A stretch of 64,000 nucleotides of DNA, taken from HGM11501 sp045123995. GTDB lineage: Bacteria > Bacillota > Clostridia > CAKSNL01 > HGM11501. A program made the position numbers and the translations under genes. The stretch lies in NCBI GenBank assembly GCA_045123995.1, contig JBGVKY010000007.1:14515-78514 (forward strand). Direction: 5' to 3'. This document shows, piece after piece, positions 24,457 to 33,281 of this stretch; within the stretch, counting starts at the first letter, position 1; every line of letters starts with the position of its first letter. Below the pieces are notes generated by a model, which was not told where the DNA came from, did no database searches, and was given only the letters and a program-made list of their open reading frames with translations.

Positions 24457-25569
24457 TTAAGATGCGCTGGCATCAATCATTCCGTTATCAAAATAGTCCT
24501 TTACAAATATCTTTATGGTTGCCATAATCGGAACACCTAAAATCATTCCGAAAAATCCGAATAAATCCCCGAATACAATAACGGCTAAAAGCACCAGTAG
24601 AGGATTTACTCCCGTGGATTTGCTTAAAATTCTGGGCTGAATAAGATTGGAATCTATCTGTCCCAATATAATCTGGAATAAAAGAACCCAAAGAGCCTTG
24701 ACGGGTCCTATTGAAACTGCACCTATGATATATGTTATAACTGTAGCCACAATAGGTCCGAAAAAAGGAATCATATTTCCCAGCGCCACTAAAAAGCCTA
24801 AAAGCACTGCATAGGGAACACGGAAAAAAGTAAGAGCAATGGCTGTAATCGTTCCCACAATAAGAGCGTCAAGGGAAAGCCCTGCAAAATAAGAATAAAA
24901 TACCCCAACCATATCCTTTGCATACTTTTTTATTATATCCCTTTTATGTCCTTGTATAAATCTGTTATATGCCTTGGAGCTGACCTTTTTAATTCCGTCT
25001 CTTTCAAGTAGAATATAAATTGAAAAGACAACGCCAAGAAAAAAGTTCATAAAGGAACTTGCAAGAGCCCCTAATACCGAAACATACTTATTTATTTTAT
25101 TTAATGTGAAATTCTCTTTTACGAAATCTCCTATTTTTTCGCTTATAGTATCTAAAAGTCCGATTTCAGATATAATCTGATTTTCATTTAAGAACTCTTC
25201 TGCCTTTTTTATATAGGAGGGTGTGTTTTGTGCCAAATCCAAAACATTTTTCTTAAGTCCTGGAAGTAAAAAATTAACGCACAAAGCAAGGACAATGAAA
25301 ATAACGGCATAAAGTCCCAATACGGAAATTATTCTTTTCCCTTTGAGTAAAAATTTTTTCCTTGTTTTCTCTAAAAGTTTTTCAATCTTTTCCGACGGCT
25401 TCCACAAAAAGAATGCAATTATAATACCTATAATGCAAGGAGTGAAAACGCTCAAAAAATTCCCTGCTGCTTTAAGAAAGCCTTCATAATTTTCAGCTAT
25501 TCTGTAAATAAATATAAGAATTGTGCCCAGAAGAAATGCCCGAACCCAATTACTGTGAATTTTTTTCAT
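24457..25569 (-). CDS. AI-2E family (TqsA/PerM-like) membrane permease
   Basis: 370 residues, with the helix layout of the AI-2E transporter family: two hairpins at the N-terminus, a long soluble helical part (about 100-150), then the conserved C-terminal block VPYAVLLGFLVALGNMIPFFGPIVAT and LIQPRILSKSTGVNPLLVLLAVIVFGDLFGFFGMILGVPI. Members export autoinducer-2 or act as Na+/H+ antiporters; the substrate cannot be told here. A plausible promoter (TTGCTT, 17 bases, TAAAAT) lies upstream at about 25599-25627. mrp follows with no gap. Confidence 0.87.
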   Translation of the reverse strand: MKKIHSNWVRAFLLGTILIFIYRIAENYEGFLKAAGNFLSVFTPCIIGIIIAFFLWKPSEKIEKLLEKTRKKFLLKGKRIISVLGLYAVIFIVLALCVNFLLPGLKKNVLDLAQNTPSYIKKAEEFLNENQIISEIGLLDTISEKIGDFVKENFTLNKINKYVSVLGALASSFMNFFLGVVFSIYILLERDGIKKVSSKAYNRFIQGHKRDIIKKYAKDMVGVFYSYFAGLSLDALIVGTITAIALTFFRVPYAVLLGFLVALGNMIPFFGPIVATVITYIIGAVSIGPVKALWVLLFQIILGQIDSNLIQPRILSKSTGVNPLLVLLAVIVFGDLFGFFGMILGVPIMATIKIFVKDYFDNGMIDASAS

Positions 25570-25669
25570 ATTTTCCTCCCATACTTTTCCTTAAAAGCAC
25601 GATTATCATTTTAGCACAAAACCCTTAAAAAAGCAAGTGTCAAATACCTTTTATATACTTTACCCAATA

Positions 25670-25740
25670 TTATAATAAAAAAACGGCAAAATCCCGGTGC
25701 CCTTATCAAGAAGCTATCACCCGAAGTCTGCCGTTTTCAT
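25670..25740 (-). terminator. Composite terminator of the V-ATPase operon
   Basis: On the minus strand AAAACGGCA pairs with TGCCGTTT around an inner hairpin with GGTG/CACC pairing, then a T run. A further small perfect hairpin TTTATAAAC/GTTTATAAA lies at about 25745-25769, directly after the atpK stop. Confidence 0.75.
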
Positions 25741-25774
25741 AATCTTTATAAACTACCTCCGTTTATAAATCAAA

Positions 25775-26200
25775 TTACCCTAAAGCTACCATGCTGAAAA
25801 CCAGTGCGAACAATGCAACAGTTTCGCAAAGACCTACAACAGTTATATATTGAGAAAAGCCTTTTCCTGTTTCAGCCAAAGCATCCGCACCCGCAGCACC
25901 AGCTTTTCCCTGATAAACTGCGGAAAAGGCCATAGCAACACCGGATGCAATACCAAGGCCAAACAAGAAGGCAGGATCTGCATCAGATGCTTTCATCTGC
26001 TGCATTAAAAGAAATCCATAAATAGTCTGTGTAAGAGGAGCTCCGGCAAAAACAGTAAGAATAAACGGTGCCGCCTTATTGCTCATATAGCATTTTTTCC
26101 ACGCCCCGATAGATGCCTGGCCTGCCAGACCAATACCGATAGCCGATCCGATAGCAGCAATACCCATTGCCAGCGCTGTTCCAAGAATTCCTAAATTCAT
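25775..26200 (-). CDS. atpK: V-type ATPase subunit K (membrane rotor ring)
   Basis: 141 residues from the ATG at 26200, behind AAAAGGAGAATCGTT. Four membrane helices form two hairpins (fused c-subunit). The ion-binding Glu is E126 (CETVALF) in helix 4; the first hairpin has Thr57-Gln58 (APLTQTIYGF) instead of an acid. Together with Gln97 (VYQGKAGAAG) these match the Na+ ligands T64, Q65, Q110 and E139 of Enterococcus hirae NtpK, which suggests Na+ coupling. Last gene of the operon, 13 bases after subunit I. Confidence 0.93.
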   Translation of the reverse strand: MNLGILGTALAMGIAAIGSAIGIGLAGQASIGAWKKCYMSNKAAPFILTVFAGAPLTQTIYGFLLMQQMKASDADPAFLFGLGIASGVAMAFSAVYQGKAGAAGADALAETGKGFSQYITVVGLCETVALFALVFSMVALG

Positions 26201-26213
26201 AACGATTCTCCTT

Positions 26214-28136
26214 TTAATCAATTTGTTCTTTAAATGGTTGAAATTTATGTCCACTCCACGACATATCTAAGTGTGAAGAAAACTCCAGTGTATTAAGTCT
26301 GATTCCATGAACTATAACAGACAGAATATTTAATATCATATTAAGTCCGTGACCAAATACCAGAAGAACAATAGCAAGTATCATAAACATAAATTTACCG
26401 AGCAGAGGTCCTGCCAACTCATTTACAGTAGCAGAGATTGCCGCTCCTGCAAGACCGACAGCCCAGAGTCTGATATACGAAACGATATCAGAAAATACAT
26501 TCACTACTCCAAGCAAAACCGACACAATATTGGTAAGGCTTGAAAGAATGGATTTTACTACGCTTCCTTCATAATTTGAAAATACAAAACTTGTGATAAA
26601 CCCTATGCCTATAAGTATAACGGCAACAGTTCCTATGGGGATGCCACTTATCACAAGACCAAAACTGAACACCTCGGCATTTACAACAAGGCTAAGCACC
26701 AGGTAATAGATTCCTAAAAGTTGCAGTATCGAACCTATATCACCGAGCATTTTAAGTGAGCTTCTGTTTCTTACAACACCTTTTATATGTGCCACAGAAA
26801 GCTGTATCAAAGCTAGAGAAAAGCAGAATATCTGCAAGTTTTGAGCCGTTGTCAACCCAGCTTTTCCGTTTGTCCAGAAAGGATACCATATCTTATCGGA
26901 ATACACATTTGAAATTACCGGTACGGATAAACTCTTCAGCCAAGCAGGTAACTGCTCGGGGCTCAGCCCAAACCAGGTACAAGTCAGCGTTCCCCATAAA
27001 ACCGTAGAAAGCCCAAAAAGTCCTATCAGTAAAAACATAGGGGAAACTTTCTTTTTTGAAACTATGGCTTTTATGACAGGAATCGCAGCAACAGCTGAAA
27101 TTAACAGTCCGTATCCTCCGTCACCGAAAATTATCCCGAAAAATATGAGTATAAATGCAAGGAACCAACCGGAAATATCATATTCAAAATATCCCGGAAC
27201 AGTCCCCAGAAAGTCAGTCAGAGGATAAATAAGACTTACAAATTTATTGTTTCGGAGTTTGGTAGGAACATTATCCTCTTCTCCTGGCTCTTCTACTAAA
27301 AGCCCCCAGGAATTTTTTGTTGCTGTTTGTTTTAGCCTGTCTATGTTCTCTGCCTCAATATAACCTTTGAAATATGCTACAGAAACCACTTGTTTGCCAT
27401 ATGAAGCTATGTTTTCATCAGTCATACCGGTATGATAAGTTTCAAATTCAATTTCCTTTTCAATACTTTTGATTGCTCGCTTTATACTTTCAGTATAACA
27501 AGCTTTTTCTTCAATCAATCGGTCTATTTCGTCAATGCGGCTTTCACTTTCAGAAATTCTTTTTTTCATATTTGCAGAGGAAATCTGTGGGAGCTCCAAG
27601 CGATAAGCAGCAATAGAAGAAATAAATTCTTCTTCGTCCTCAGAATCAGATTTTACCAAAAGAAATCTGACTGTCGATTTTGTTGTGTCTAGCCTGAGTG
27701 TTTTAACGTTATCAACAATCTCTTCATATTCATTCTTCGGCATCTCATAAAATAATAACTCTATACCTTTTTTCTCTAAATGGCTTATATCTTCCGGTGA
27801 AATATCTCCCCAGTTTTTAAGACGTTCAAGCTCTGAAATAAGTGCAACCCTTTCTGCCTGGCATTGTTTCTTTTCTTCATCAAGAGAAGAAACTTCTCCG
27901 GCAATGGCTAACACCTCTTCAGTATTTACACTTTTCTGTTCTATCTTATCCCCTTTTCCTATAGAAAATGCCGTGCTTTCAAGTAAAGCGAGCTGTTCGC
28001 TTAACCTCTCAAGCTTTTCTCCCGAGCCCTCGGTTATCTCCATATGGAGCATTCCTAAGCTACGTAATATTTTCAAGGCATTTTCTTTTTCATTCCCTCT
28101 TATAATGAGAACCACTTTTTTCATAGGCACTATCAT
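26214..28136 (-). CDS. atpI: V-type ATPase subunit I (stator a-subunit)
   Basis: 640 residues. The soluble N-terminal half (1-320) is helical with coiled coils and forms the stator arm; the C-terminal half has about seven or eight membrane helices. Visible landmarks are the FGIIFGDGGYGLL segment and the late DIVSYIRLWAVGLAGAAIS helix with the conserved Arg that faces the rotor Glu, and VFGHGLNMILNILSVIVHGIRLNTLEF. It forms the ion half-channels. Overlaps subunit D by 4 bases. Confidence 0.93.
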   Translation of the reverse strand: MIVPMKKVVLIIRGNEKENALKILRSLGMLHMEITEGSGEKLERLSEQLALLESTAFSIGKGDKIEQKSVNTEEVLAIAGEVSSLDEEKKQCQAERVALISELERLKNWGDISPEDISHLEKKGIELLFYEMPKNEYEEIVDNVKTLRLDTTKSTVRFLLVKSDSEDEEEFISSIAAYRLELPQISSANMKKRISESESRIDEIDRLIEEKACYTESIKRAIKSIEKEIEFETYHTGMTDENIASYGKQVVSVAYFKGYIEAENIDRLKQTATKNSWGLLVEEPGEEDNVPTKLRNNKFVSLIYPLTDFLGTVPGYFEYDISGWFLAFILIFFGIIFGDGGYGLLISAVAAIPVIKAIVSKKKVSPMFLLIGLFGLSTVLWGTLTCTWFGLSPEQLPAWLKSLSVPVISNVYSDKIWYPFWTNGKAGLTTAQNLQIFCFSLALIQLSVAHIKGVVRNRSSLKMLGDIGSILQLLGIYYLVLSLVVNAEVFSFGLVISGIPIGTVAVILIGIGFITSFVFSNYEGSVVKSILSSLTNIVSVLLGVVNVFSDIVSYIRLWAVGLAGAAISATVNELAGPLLGKFMFMILAIVLLVFGHGLNMILNILSVIVHGIRLNTLEFSSHLDMSWSGHKFQPFKEQID

Positions 28137-28765
28137 AATGAATACACCTCCTTTTCGGGAGAAGCAACATTGCGAAGTGCTATTTTACGTTTTGATATTT
28201 TCGAACGCACCACAGCACTGACCTGCTGGTCTGCCATATAAATAGATATTTTTTTTATATTCTCTTTTGTTTCGGGGATTTTAACCTTTTCAAAAAGATT
28301 CACTCTTTGAGAGGTAGAAAGAAGCTCTTTTTCCAAAAGTCTGACCTGCTCATCCAACACTTCTGCCTCCAGTTCCATGGCTATTGCTTTTTCCATGTGG
28401 TTTGCAGCTATATCCACCCAAAGCGGAGTTTCATAAAGATCATATTCTCCCCTCTGAAAATCCGCCCCTTCAAATACAGGAATATCTACTCCGGCAATGT
28501 TTCCGGTTCCCTTTCTTATATTGCTGACAACTATGATTCCACGTGGGAAAGCATCCTCTTCGCTGAAAACAGCTATCCATTCACTGAAACCAAGTTCAAG
28601 AATTTCTCTTTCTTTTCTTACCGCTTCAGCTTTTGCTTCAATGGAGCGTATTTCTGCTTGGAGCTGTTGTTTTTTCAGTGTCAGAGTAGGCAAATATCTG
28701 CGGTACATTTTTAAAGCATCTTTTTGTACCTTTAACTCATTTTTAGTCAGTTTGATTTTTGCCAA
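28133..28765 (-). CDS. atpD: V-type ATPase subunit D (central stalk)
   Basis: 210 residues, nearly all helical: an N-terminal helix KIKLTKNELKVQKDALKMYRRYLPTL and a C-terminal helix that pair as the rotating axle inside the A3B3 head, with a beta-containing insert at about 70-115. This is the standard subunit D layout. It lies 14 bases after subunit B and couples to subunit I by a 4-base overlap. Subunit F, the usual partner of D in archaeal-type enzymes, is not in the operon. Confidence 0.92.
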   Translation of the reverse strand: MAKIKLTKNELKVQKDALKMYRRYLPTLTLKKQQLQAEIRSIEAKAEAVRKEREILELGFSEWIAVFSEEDAFPRGIIVVSNIRKGTGNIAGVDIPVFEGADFQRGEYDLYETPLWVDIAANHMEKAIAMELEAEVLDEQVRLLEKELLSTSQRVNLFEKVKIPETKENIKKISIYMADQQVSAVVRSKISKRKIALRNVASPEKEVYSL

Positions 28766-28779
28766 AACTACACCCCTCC

Positions 28780-30081
28780 TTACTTCTTAGGCCAAAACTC
28801 ATCAGTAAGGTCTGATTTTATTCCGGTTTCATCTTTATCAAAGCAATCAGCTAAAATTTCCCATCCTAAATCAAGGGCTCCTTCCAGTGAAAGATTTACT
28901 GACAGAGACATCATCTTGCTTTCAAAAAGTTCGCCGTATTTAAGCAATTTTTCATCCCAGCGGCTCATAGCAAACCCCATATTCTTCTTTTCCAGGGTTT
29001 CTTTATAGGAAGAATACATTCGTATCATTGCATCCATAAGAGCACGATGATCTTTTCGTGTTTTTCCGTTTACATTTTGCTTGAGTCTGGAAAGAGATCC
29101 AAAAGGCTCTATTCGGCCTCCTTTAAGGTAATACTGACCCTCGGTAATATATCCTGTATTATCGGGAACAGGATGAGTTACATCATCTCCGGGCATTGTA
29201 GTAACTGCCAAAACAGTGACAGAACCTGAATCTGCAAAATCAACTGCCTTTTCGTAACGGGCAGCAAGCTGCGAATATAGATCTCCGGGATATCCACGGT
29301 TGGATGGCACCTGTTCCTGAGTAATAGCAATTTCTTTCATGGCATCGGCAAAGTTTGTCATATCCGTGAGAAGCACCAATACATCCTTGTTTTGTAGTGC
29401 AAACTGCTCTGCCACCGCCAACGCCATGTCAGGAATCATCATGCATTCTACTGTAGGATCTGAAGCTGTATGGATGAACATAACCGTTTTACTCAAAGCT
29501 CCTCCTTTGGAAAGTGCATCCTTAAAATACAAAAAATCGTCATATTTAAGTCCCATTCCACCCAGCACAATTACATCTGCTTCTGCCTGCATGGCAATAC
29601 GGGCCAGAAGCTGATTATAGGGCTCTCCGGAAATAGAGAAAATGGGTAACTTCTGAGAAACAACCAGAGTATTAAACATGTCAATCATCGGAATATTGGT
29701 TCTCATCATACGATTTGCAAGAATACGTTTGGTAGGATTAACCGAAGGGCCACCGATACTCTTCATGTTTTCCGTAAGAGCCGGTCCTTTATCTCTCGGT
29801 TCTCCTGATCCGTTGAATATACGTCCCAACAGATCATCGCTGAATGACACTCTCATTTCGTGTCCAAGGAATCTCACTTCATCTCCTGTAGAAACACCCT
29901 GTCCTCCGGCAAATACCTGTAAAGACACTATATCTCCTTCAATCTTATTAACCTGAGCCAAAGACTTTCCAAAGCGGGTATTTATTTGTGCTAATTCCTT
30001 ATATTGAACATCGTTTGCCCGGACGGTAATGACGTTGCCTGTAATTGACTCTATTTTGCTATATACTTTATTCATTATCAT
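28780..30081 (-). CDS. atpB: V-type ATPase subunit B (non-catalytic head subunit)
   Basis: 433 residues with the beta-barrel N-terminus, the GRIFNGSGEPRDKGP and SISGEPYNQLLARIA segments, and the helical C-terminus typical of B subunits. As expected for B it has no working Walker A; the loop is SISGEPYNQL. SQLAARYEKA and the Arg region near YLKGGRIEPFGSLSRLKQ supply the arginine finger area at the A-B interface. Start overlaps the end of subunit A by 4 bases. Confidence 0.95.
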   Translation of the reverse strand: MIMNKVYSKIESITGNVITVRANDVQYKELAQINTRFGKSLAQVNKIEGDIVSLQVFAGGQGVSTGDEVRFLGHEMRVSFSDDLLGRIFNGSGEPRDKGPALTENMKSIGGPSVNPTKRILANRMMRTNIPMIDMFNTLVVSQKLPIFSISGEPYNQLLARIAMQAEADVIVLGGMGLKYDDFLYFKDALSKGGALSKTVMFIHTASDPTVECMMIPDMALAVAEQFALQNKDVLVLLTDMTNFADAMKEIAITQEQVPSNRGYPGDLYSQLAARYEKAVDFADSGSVTVLAVTTMPGDDVTHPVPDNTGYITEGQYYLKGGRIEPFGSLSRLKQNVNGKTRKDHRALMDAMIRMYSSYKETLEKKNMGFAMSRWDEKLLKYGELFESKMMSLSVNLSLEGALDLGWEILADCFDKDETGIKSDLTDEFWPKK

Positions 30082-31847
30082 TCACCGTCCTTTAACAGTT
30101 TTTCGGCAATAGCGGATAAATATCCTCCGCCATCACAATACAACATATCTATTTCAGCTTCAGATTTCTTGAATGCTTCACTTTCAAATTCGGTATAATT
30201 CCAGTCTATAAATTTCTGGCGCATACGGTTAAAGAAGCTGCGTGCATCGTCTTTGTTACCAACTTCATAATTACTTCCGAGAACATATACCAGCTTGTCT
30301 GTTACATAGCGCTGGCGCAATGTTCCGCAGTTTGCCTCAATTAAATCGAAAGAGTTCTGTTGCAGATAAACGGCATCGAGCATTTCAGACTTCAAATAGA
30401 TGATATAATCTGAAAGACTCGTCCCTTCTTCACCTACAACCTTCATCATGGAACCAATCTCATCCCCGTGATGAATTATCTCCTTGCAAAACTCCAACTT
30501 TGCATCATCAATAACGCTATTATATTTTGACCATGAAATAAGCGGATCAATAGCGGGATATTTTCTTGCATCCGAACGTTCTCTTGAAAGACCATGAAAA
30601 GCTCCCACAACCTTCAACGTGGCCTGTGTTACAGGTTCTTCAAAGTTTCCCCCCGCAGGTGACACAGTTCCTCCTATGGTAACAGAACCGGTACTTCCAT
30701 CAGGCAAACGAACATAACCTGCTCTTTCGTAAAATGCAGCTATATATGATTCAAGATATGCAGGAAAAGCCTCTTCTCCGGGAATTTCTTCAAGTCTTCC
30801 TGACATCTCACGAAGTGCCTGCGCCCAACGTGATGTAGAATCCGCCAAAAGCAGAACATTGAGCCCCATCTGTCTGTAATACTCAGCAAGTGTTACAGAT
30901 GTATACACGGAAGCTTCACGGGATGCAACTGGCATAGATGAAGTGTTGCATATAATAATAGTTCGTTCCATCAGCGAACGACCTGTTTTAGGATCTGTAA
31001 GTTCAGGAAATTCAGTCAATGTCTCTACAACTTCTCCTGCTCGCTCTCCACAGGCTGCAATAATTACGATATCCACATCTGCATATTTGGAGGTAGTATG
31101 CTGCAGCACTGTTTTTCCTGCCCCGAAAGGTCCTGGGGTGCAATACGTTCCTCCTTTTGCTACCGGAAAGAATGAATCGATAAGGCGCACCTTGGTTTCC
31201 ATGGTTTCTACGGGAGCCAATCTTTCACTATAACATTTAATAGCACGCTTAACAGGCCATTTAAAAGACATAGATAATGAAATTTCACGACCTCTGTCAT
31301 CTGTTACTACTGCAACAGTTTCCTTAACGGTATATTCGCCCTTCTGCGCAATGGATTTTACTTTATAGCTTCCTAAAAGATAAAATGGTATAAATATTTT
31401 ATGTGTAAAAGGTCCTTCCGGAACTGTACCGAAGTATTCGCCTGCACGAATAACATCTCCTACATTAGCCGTTGGTGTAAATTCCCATTTCTTTTCTGTA
31501 TCAAGCCCTTCTGCATATATTCCTCTTTCCAGGAACCAACCCGCCTGTTCAGCTAAAACAGGTAATGGATTTTGAAGTCCGTCATATATCTGCCCAAGTA
31601 AACCGGGACCCAGATCTGCCGAAAGCATATCTCCTGTAAATTCCACACAGTCTCCGCATTTTATTCCATCGGTCATTTCATAAACCTGTACCTGAGCAAT
31701 ATTACCTCTTATACGAATAACTTCGCTTTTAAGAGAAGTATCTCCAAGCTTAACATAGCATATTTCATTCATAGAAACATTTCCGTCAAATTCAACTGAC
31801 ACCAAGTTTCCGTTTATGCTTAATACCTTTCCTTTATTTTCGGTCAT
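30078..31847 (-). CDS. atpA: V-type ATPase subunit A (catalytic)
   Basis: 589 residues. Contains Walker A GPFGAGKT (near residue 240), the catalytic Glu in GERAGEVVE, LLADSTSRWAQALREMSGRLEEIPGEE, and the A-subunit-specific bulge domain (about 110-200). It hydrolyses or makes ATP in the A3B3 head. It overlaps DUF2764 by 4 bases and B by 4 bases, so expression is tightly coupled. Confidence 0.96.
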   Translation of the reverse strand: MTENKGKVLSINGNLVSVEFDGNVSMNEICYVKLGDTSLKSEVIRIRGNIAQVQVYEMTDGIKCGDCVEFTGDMLSADLGPGLLGQIYDGLQNPLPVLAEQAGWFLERGIYAEGLDTEKKWEFTPTANVGDVIRAGEYFGTVPEGPFTHKIFIPFYLLGSYKVKSIAQKGEYTVKETVAVVTDDRGREISLSMSFKWPVKRAIKCYSERLAPVETMETKVRLIDSFFPVAKGGTYCTPGPFGAGKTVLQHTTSKYADVDIVIIAACGERAGEVVETLTEFPELTDPKTGRSLMERTIIICNTSSMPVASREASVYTSVTLAEYYRQMGLNVLLLADSTSRWAQALREMSGRLEEIPGEEAFPAYLESYIAAFYERAGYVRLPDGSTGSVTIGGTVSPAGGNFEEPVTQATLKVVGAFHGLSRERSDARKYPAIDPLISWSKYNSVIDDAKLEFCKEIIHHGDEIGSMMKVVGEEGTSLSDYIIYLKSEMLDAVYLQQNSFDLIEANCGTLRQRYVTDKLVYVLGSNYEVGNKDDARSFFNRMRQKFIDWNYTEFESEAFKKSEAEIDMLYCDGGGYLSAIAEKLLKDGE

Positions 31848-32401
31848 TGTTTCGCCTCCAGCCTATCTACATTTAAAATAGTGTCATAAATATTTCTGTA
31901 TGATTTTTCTCCCGCCTCTTTGTCAAATTGTCTCATACGCAGAAGAAGTTTCAACTTAAGTCCGTAATAGATAATATAATCATCTGAAAAACTATCCATC
32001 GGTCTCAGCGTTTCTAATATTGCCAAGCGATAACCGTTCAGATACTTTTCAGCTTCCATTGGGTTTTTTGTTTCCATTGCCGTACTGGCCGCCCTTATAT
32101 ATTCTACAGGTAAAATTCTGTTTCCCGTATCAAAAGGCTTCTTCATTTTTTCCGCCCTGACCTTACCAAGTGCAAAACGCAAATTTGATTCTCTTTCATT
32201 CCACGAATCAATTAAAGAAAAACCTGAACCCTGGATAACTTTCGGAGGAGATAAAGTAAGTTTTTTTATAGCCTCTTGCACTCTTTTTCCCAAAAAGCGA
32301 TCACAAAGTTCATTAAATCGCTCTTCGGTAATCGGAACAGGAGCATTTTCACTTATTCCATCCAAAGACGGAAGCTGTGAAATCAAATAATATTCAGACA
32401 T
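31844..32401 (-). CDS. DUF2764 family protein of V-ATPase operons
   Basis: 185 residues, helical, beginning MSEYYLISQLPSLDG, the pattern of DUF2764 proteins (YYLxSxLPxL, then a region like EERFNELCDRFL). The family is found inside V-ATPase operons of Bacteroidetes, spirochaetes and chlamydiae between E and A. Those operons lack a recognisable subunit C, as does this one, so the protein may take the place of the C/d subunit at the rotor foot. That role is inference. One base separates it from atpE. Confidence 0.8.
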   Translation of the reverse strand: MSEYYLISQLPSLDGISENAPVPITEERFNELCDRFLGKRVQEAIKKLTLSPPKVIQGSGFSLIDSWNERESNLRFALGKVRAEKMKKPFDTGNRILPVEYIRAASTAMETKNPMEAEKYLNGYRLAILETLRPMDSFSDDYIIYYGLKLKLLLRMRQFDKEAGEKSYRNIYDTILNVDRLEAKQ

Positions 32402-32402
32402 A

Positions 32403-33011
32403 TTATTCCGCCTCTTTCAAAATTTCGGTAACCTTTGGACTAAGATAATTTGAAAGCATATCCACAACCTCTTCGGCAGAATAATCATAGTAGACACTGC
32501 CGTTATTTACAGCAATACGAAATCCACCGCTTAAATTATCATTTGCCTTTAATGTTACACCTTTTAACATTTTTTCTTTAAGTACAGCGAGTAAAGCACC
32601 TTCCATTCTTTTGAAATCTTCATCATTCAAAATTACCGTAATATCTTCCGCATCCGGTTTTTTTGTCCAGTTCTCAATAGCGCTGTTAATAATCCCCAGG
32701 AGAGAATCAGATGAATACACTTTAGCAACATTTTCTTCAATAATCGTTTTAAGTTCTCTTGTTACACTCTCTCTGAATGATATAAGGAGATTACGACCTG
32801 CCTGACGAATAGCTTCCTCACTTGATTTTCTCATTCGTTCAGTCTCAGTTTTTGCTCCTGATAAGATTTTTTCTGCCTGTTCCCTTGCTTGTGCAATAAT
32901 ATTTTCTGATTCTGCTCTTGCAGCATTAACTATTGTCTCCGCCTCTGCTTCAGCCGCTTCCACGCCTTCCTTCTTAATCTGCTCTATAAGTTCCCCAAGT
33001 TGTACTTCCAT
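32403..33011 (-). CDS. atpE: V-type ATPase subunit E (peripheral stalk)
   Basis: 202 residues from the ATG at 33011 with AAAGGAGATAAGATT before it. The first 110 residues are an alanine- and glutamate-rich coiled coil (EGVEAAEAEAETIVNAARAESENII), followed by a small globular C-terminal domain (NDNLSGGFRIAVNNGSVYYDYSAEEVVDML). This is the subunit E stalk that holds the head against subunit I. It is the first gene of the operon. No separate subunit G/H is present. Confidence 0.9.
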   Translation of the reverse strand: MEVQLGELIEQIKKEGVEAAEAEAETIVNAARAESENIIAQAREQAEKILSGAKTETERMRKSSEEAIRQAGRNLLISFRESVTRELKTIIEENVAKVYSSDSLLGIINSAIENWTKKPDAEDITVILNDEDFKRMEGALLAVLKEKMLKGVTLKANDNLSGGFRIAVNNGSVYYDYSAEEVVDMLSNYLSPKVTEILKEAE

Positions 33012-33055
33012 AATCTTATCTCCTTTATATTTAGTCACAATTTTTAGTTAAAGAG

Positions 33056-33096
33056 CAAAAAGGAACCAACATCCTCTGCAGTCAGCTGGTTCCTTT
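33056..33096 (-). promoter_or_regulatory. Terminator-like hairpin in the V-ATPase leader (possible attenuator)
   Basis: On the minus strand AAAGGAACCA pairs with TGGTTCCTTT around a loop of about 18 bases and is followed by TTTTTGC. It lies between the promoter (33128-33156) and the atpE start, so it would end transcripts before the operon unless it is antiterminated. No gene lies upstream to which it could belong: the alpha operon has its own terminator at 33230-33274. Confidence 0.6.
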
Positions 33097-33127
33097 AAAT
33101 ACTATTATAACTAATTGAATTTCTATC

Positions 33128-33156
33128 ATTCTAGCATACTTTTCCTCCTTAGTCAA
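33128..33156 (-). promoter_or_regulatory. Promoter of the V-ATPase operon
   Basis: On the minus strand: TTGACT (33151-33156), 17-base spacer, TAGAAT (33128-33133). It leaves a leader of roughly 110 bases before atpE that contains the terminator-like hairpin. Confidence 0.78.
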
Positions 33157-33229
33157 GTATCTTGATTAGTAAATCAGTAAACACCTTAATTTTGTAGCCC
33201 TTTTAATAAAATTCCCCAGTGTTAAAACA

Positions 33230-33274
33230 AAAAAAATACAGTATAGCCCGACAAAGACTATACTGTATTTTTTA
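33230..33274 (-). terminator. Terminator at the end of the S10-spc-alpha cluster
   Basis: AAATACAGTATAG pairs with CTATACTGTATTT, with an A run and T run outside, 8 bases after the rplQ stop. It ends the 15-kb ribosomal gene cluster. Confidence 0.9.
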
Positions 33275-33281
33275 TTTGAGA

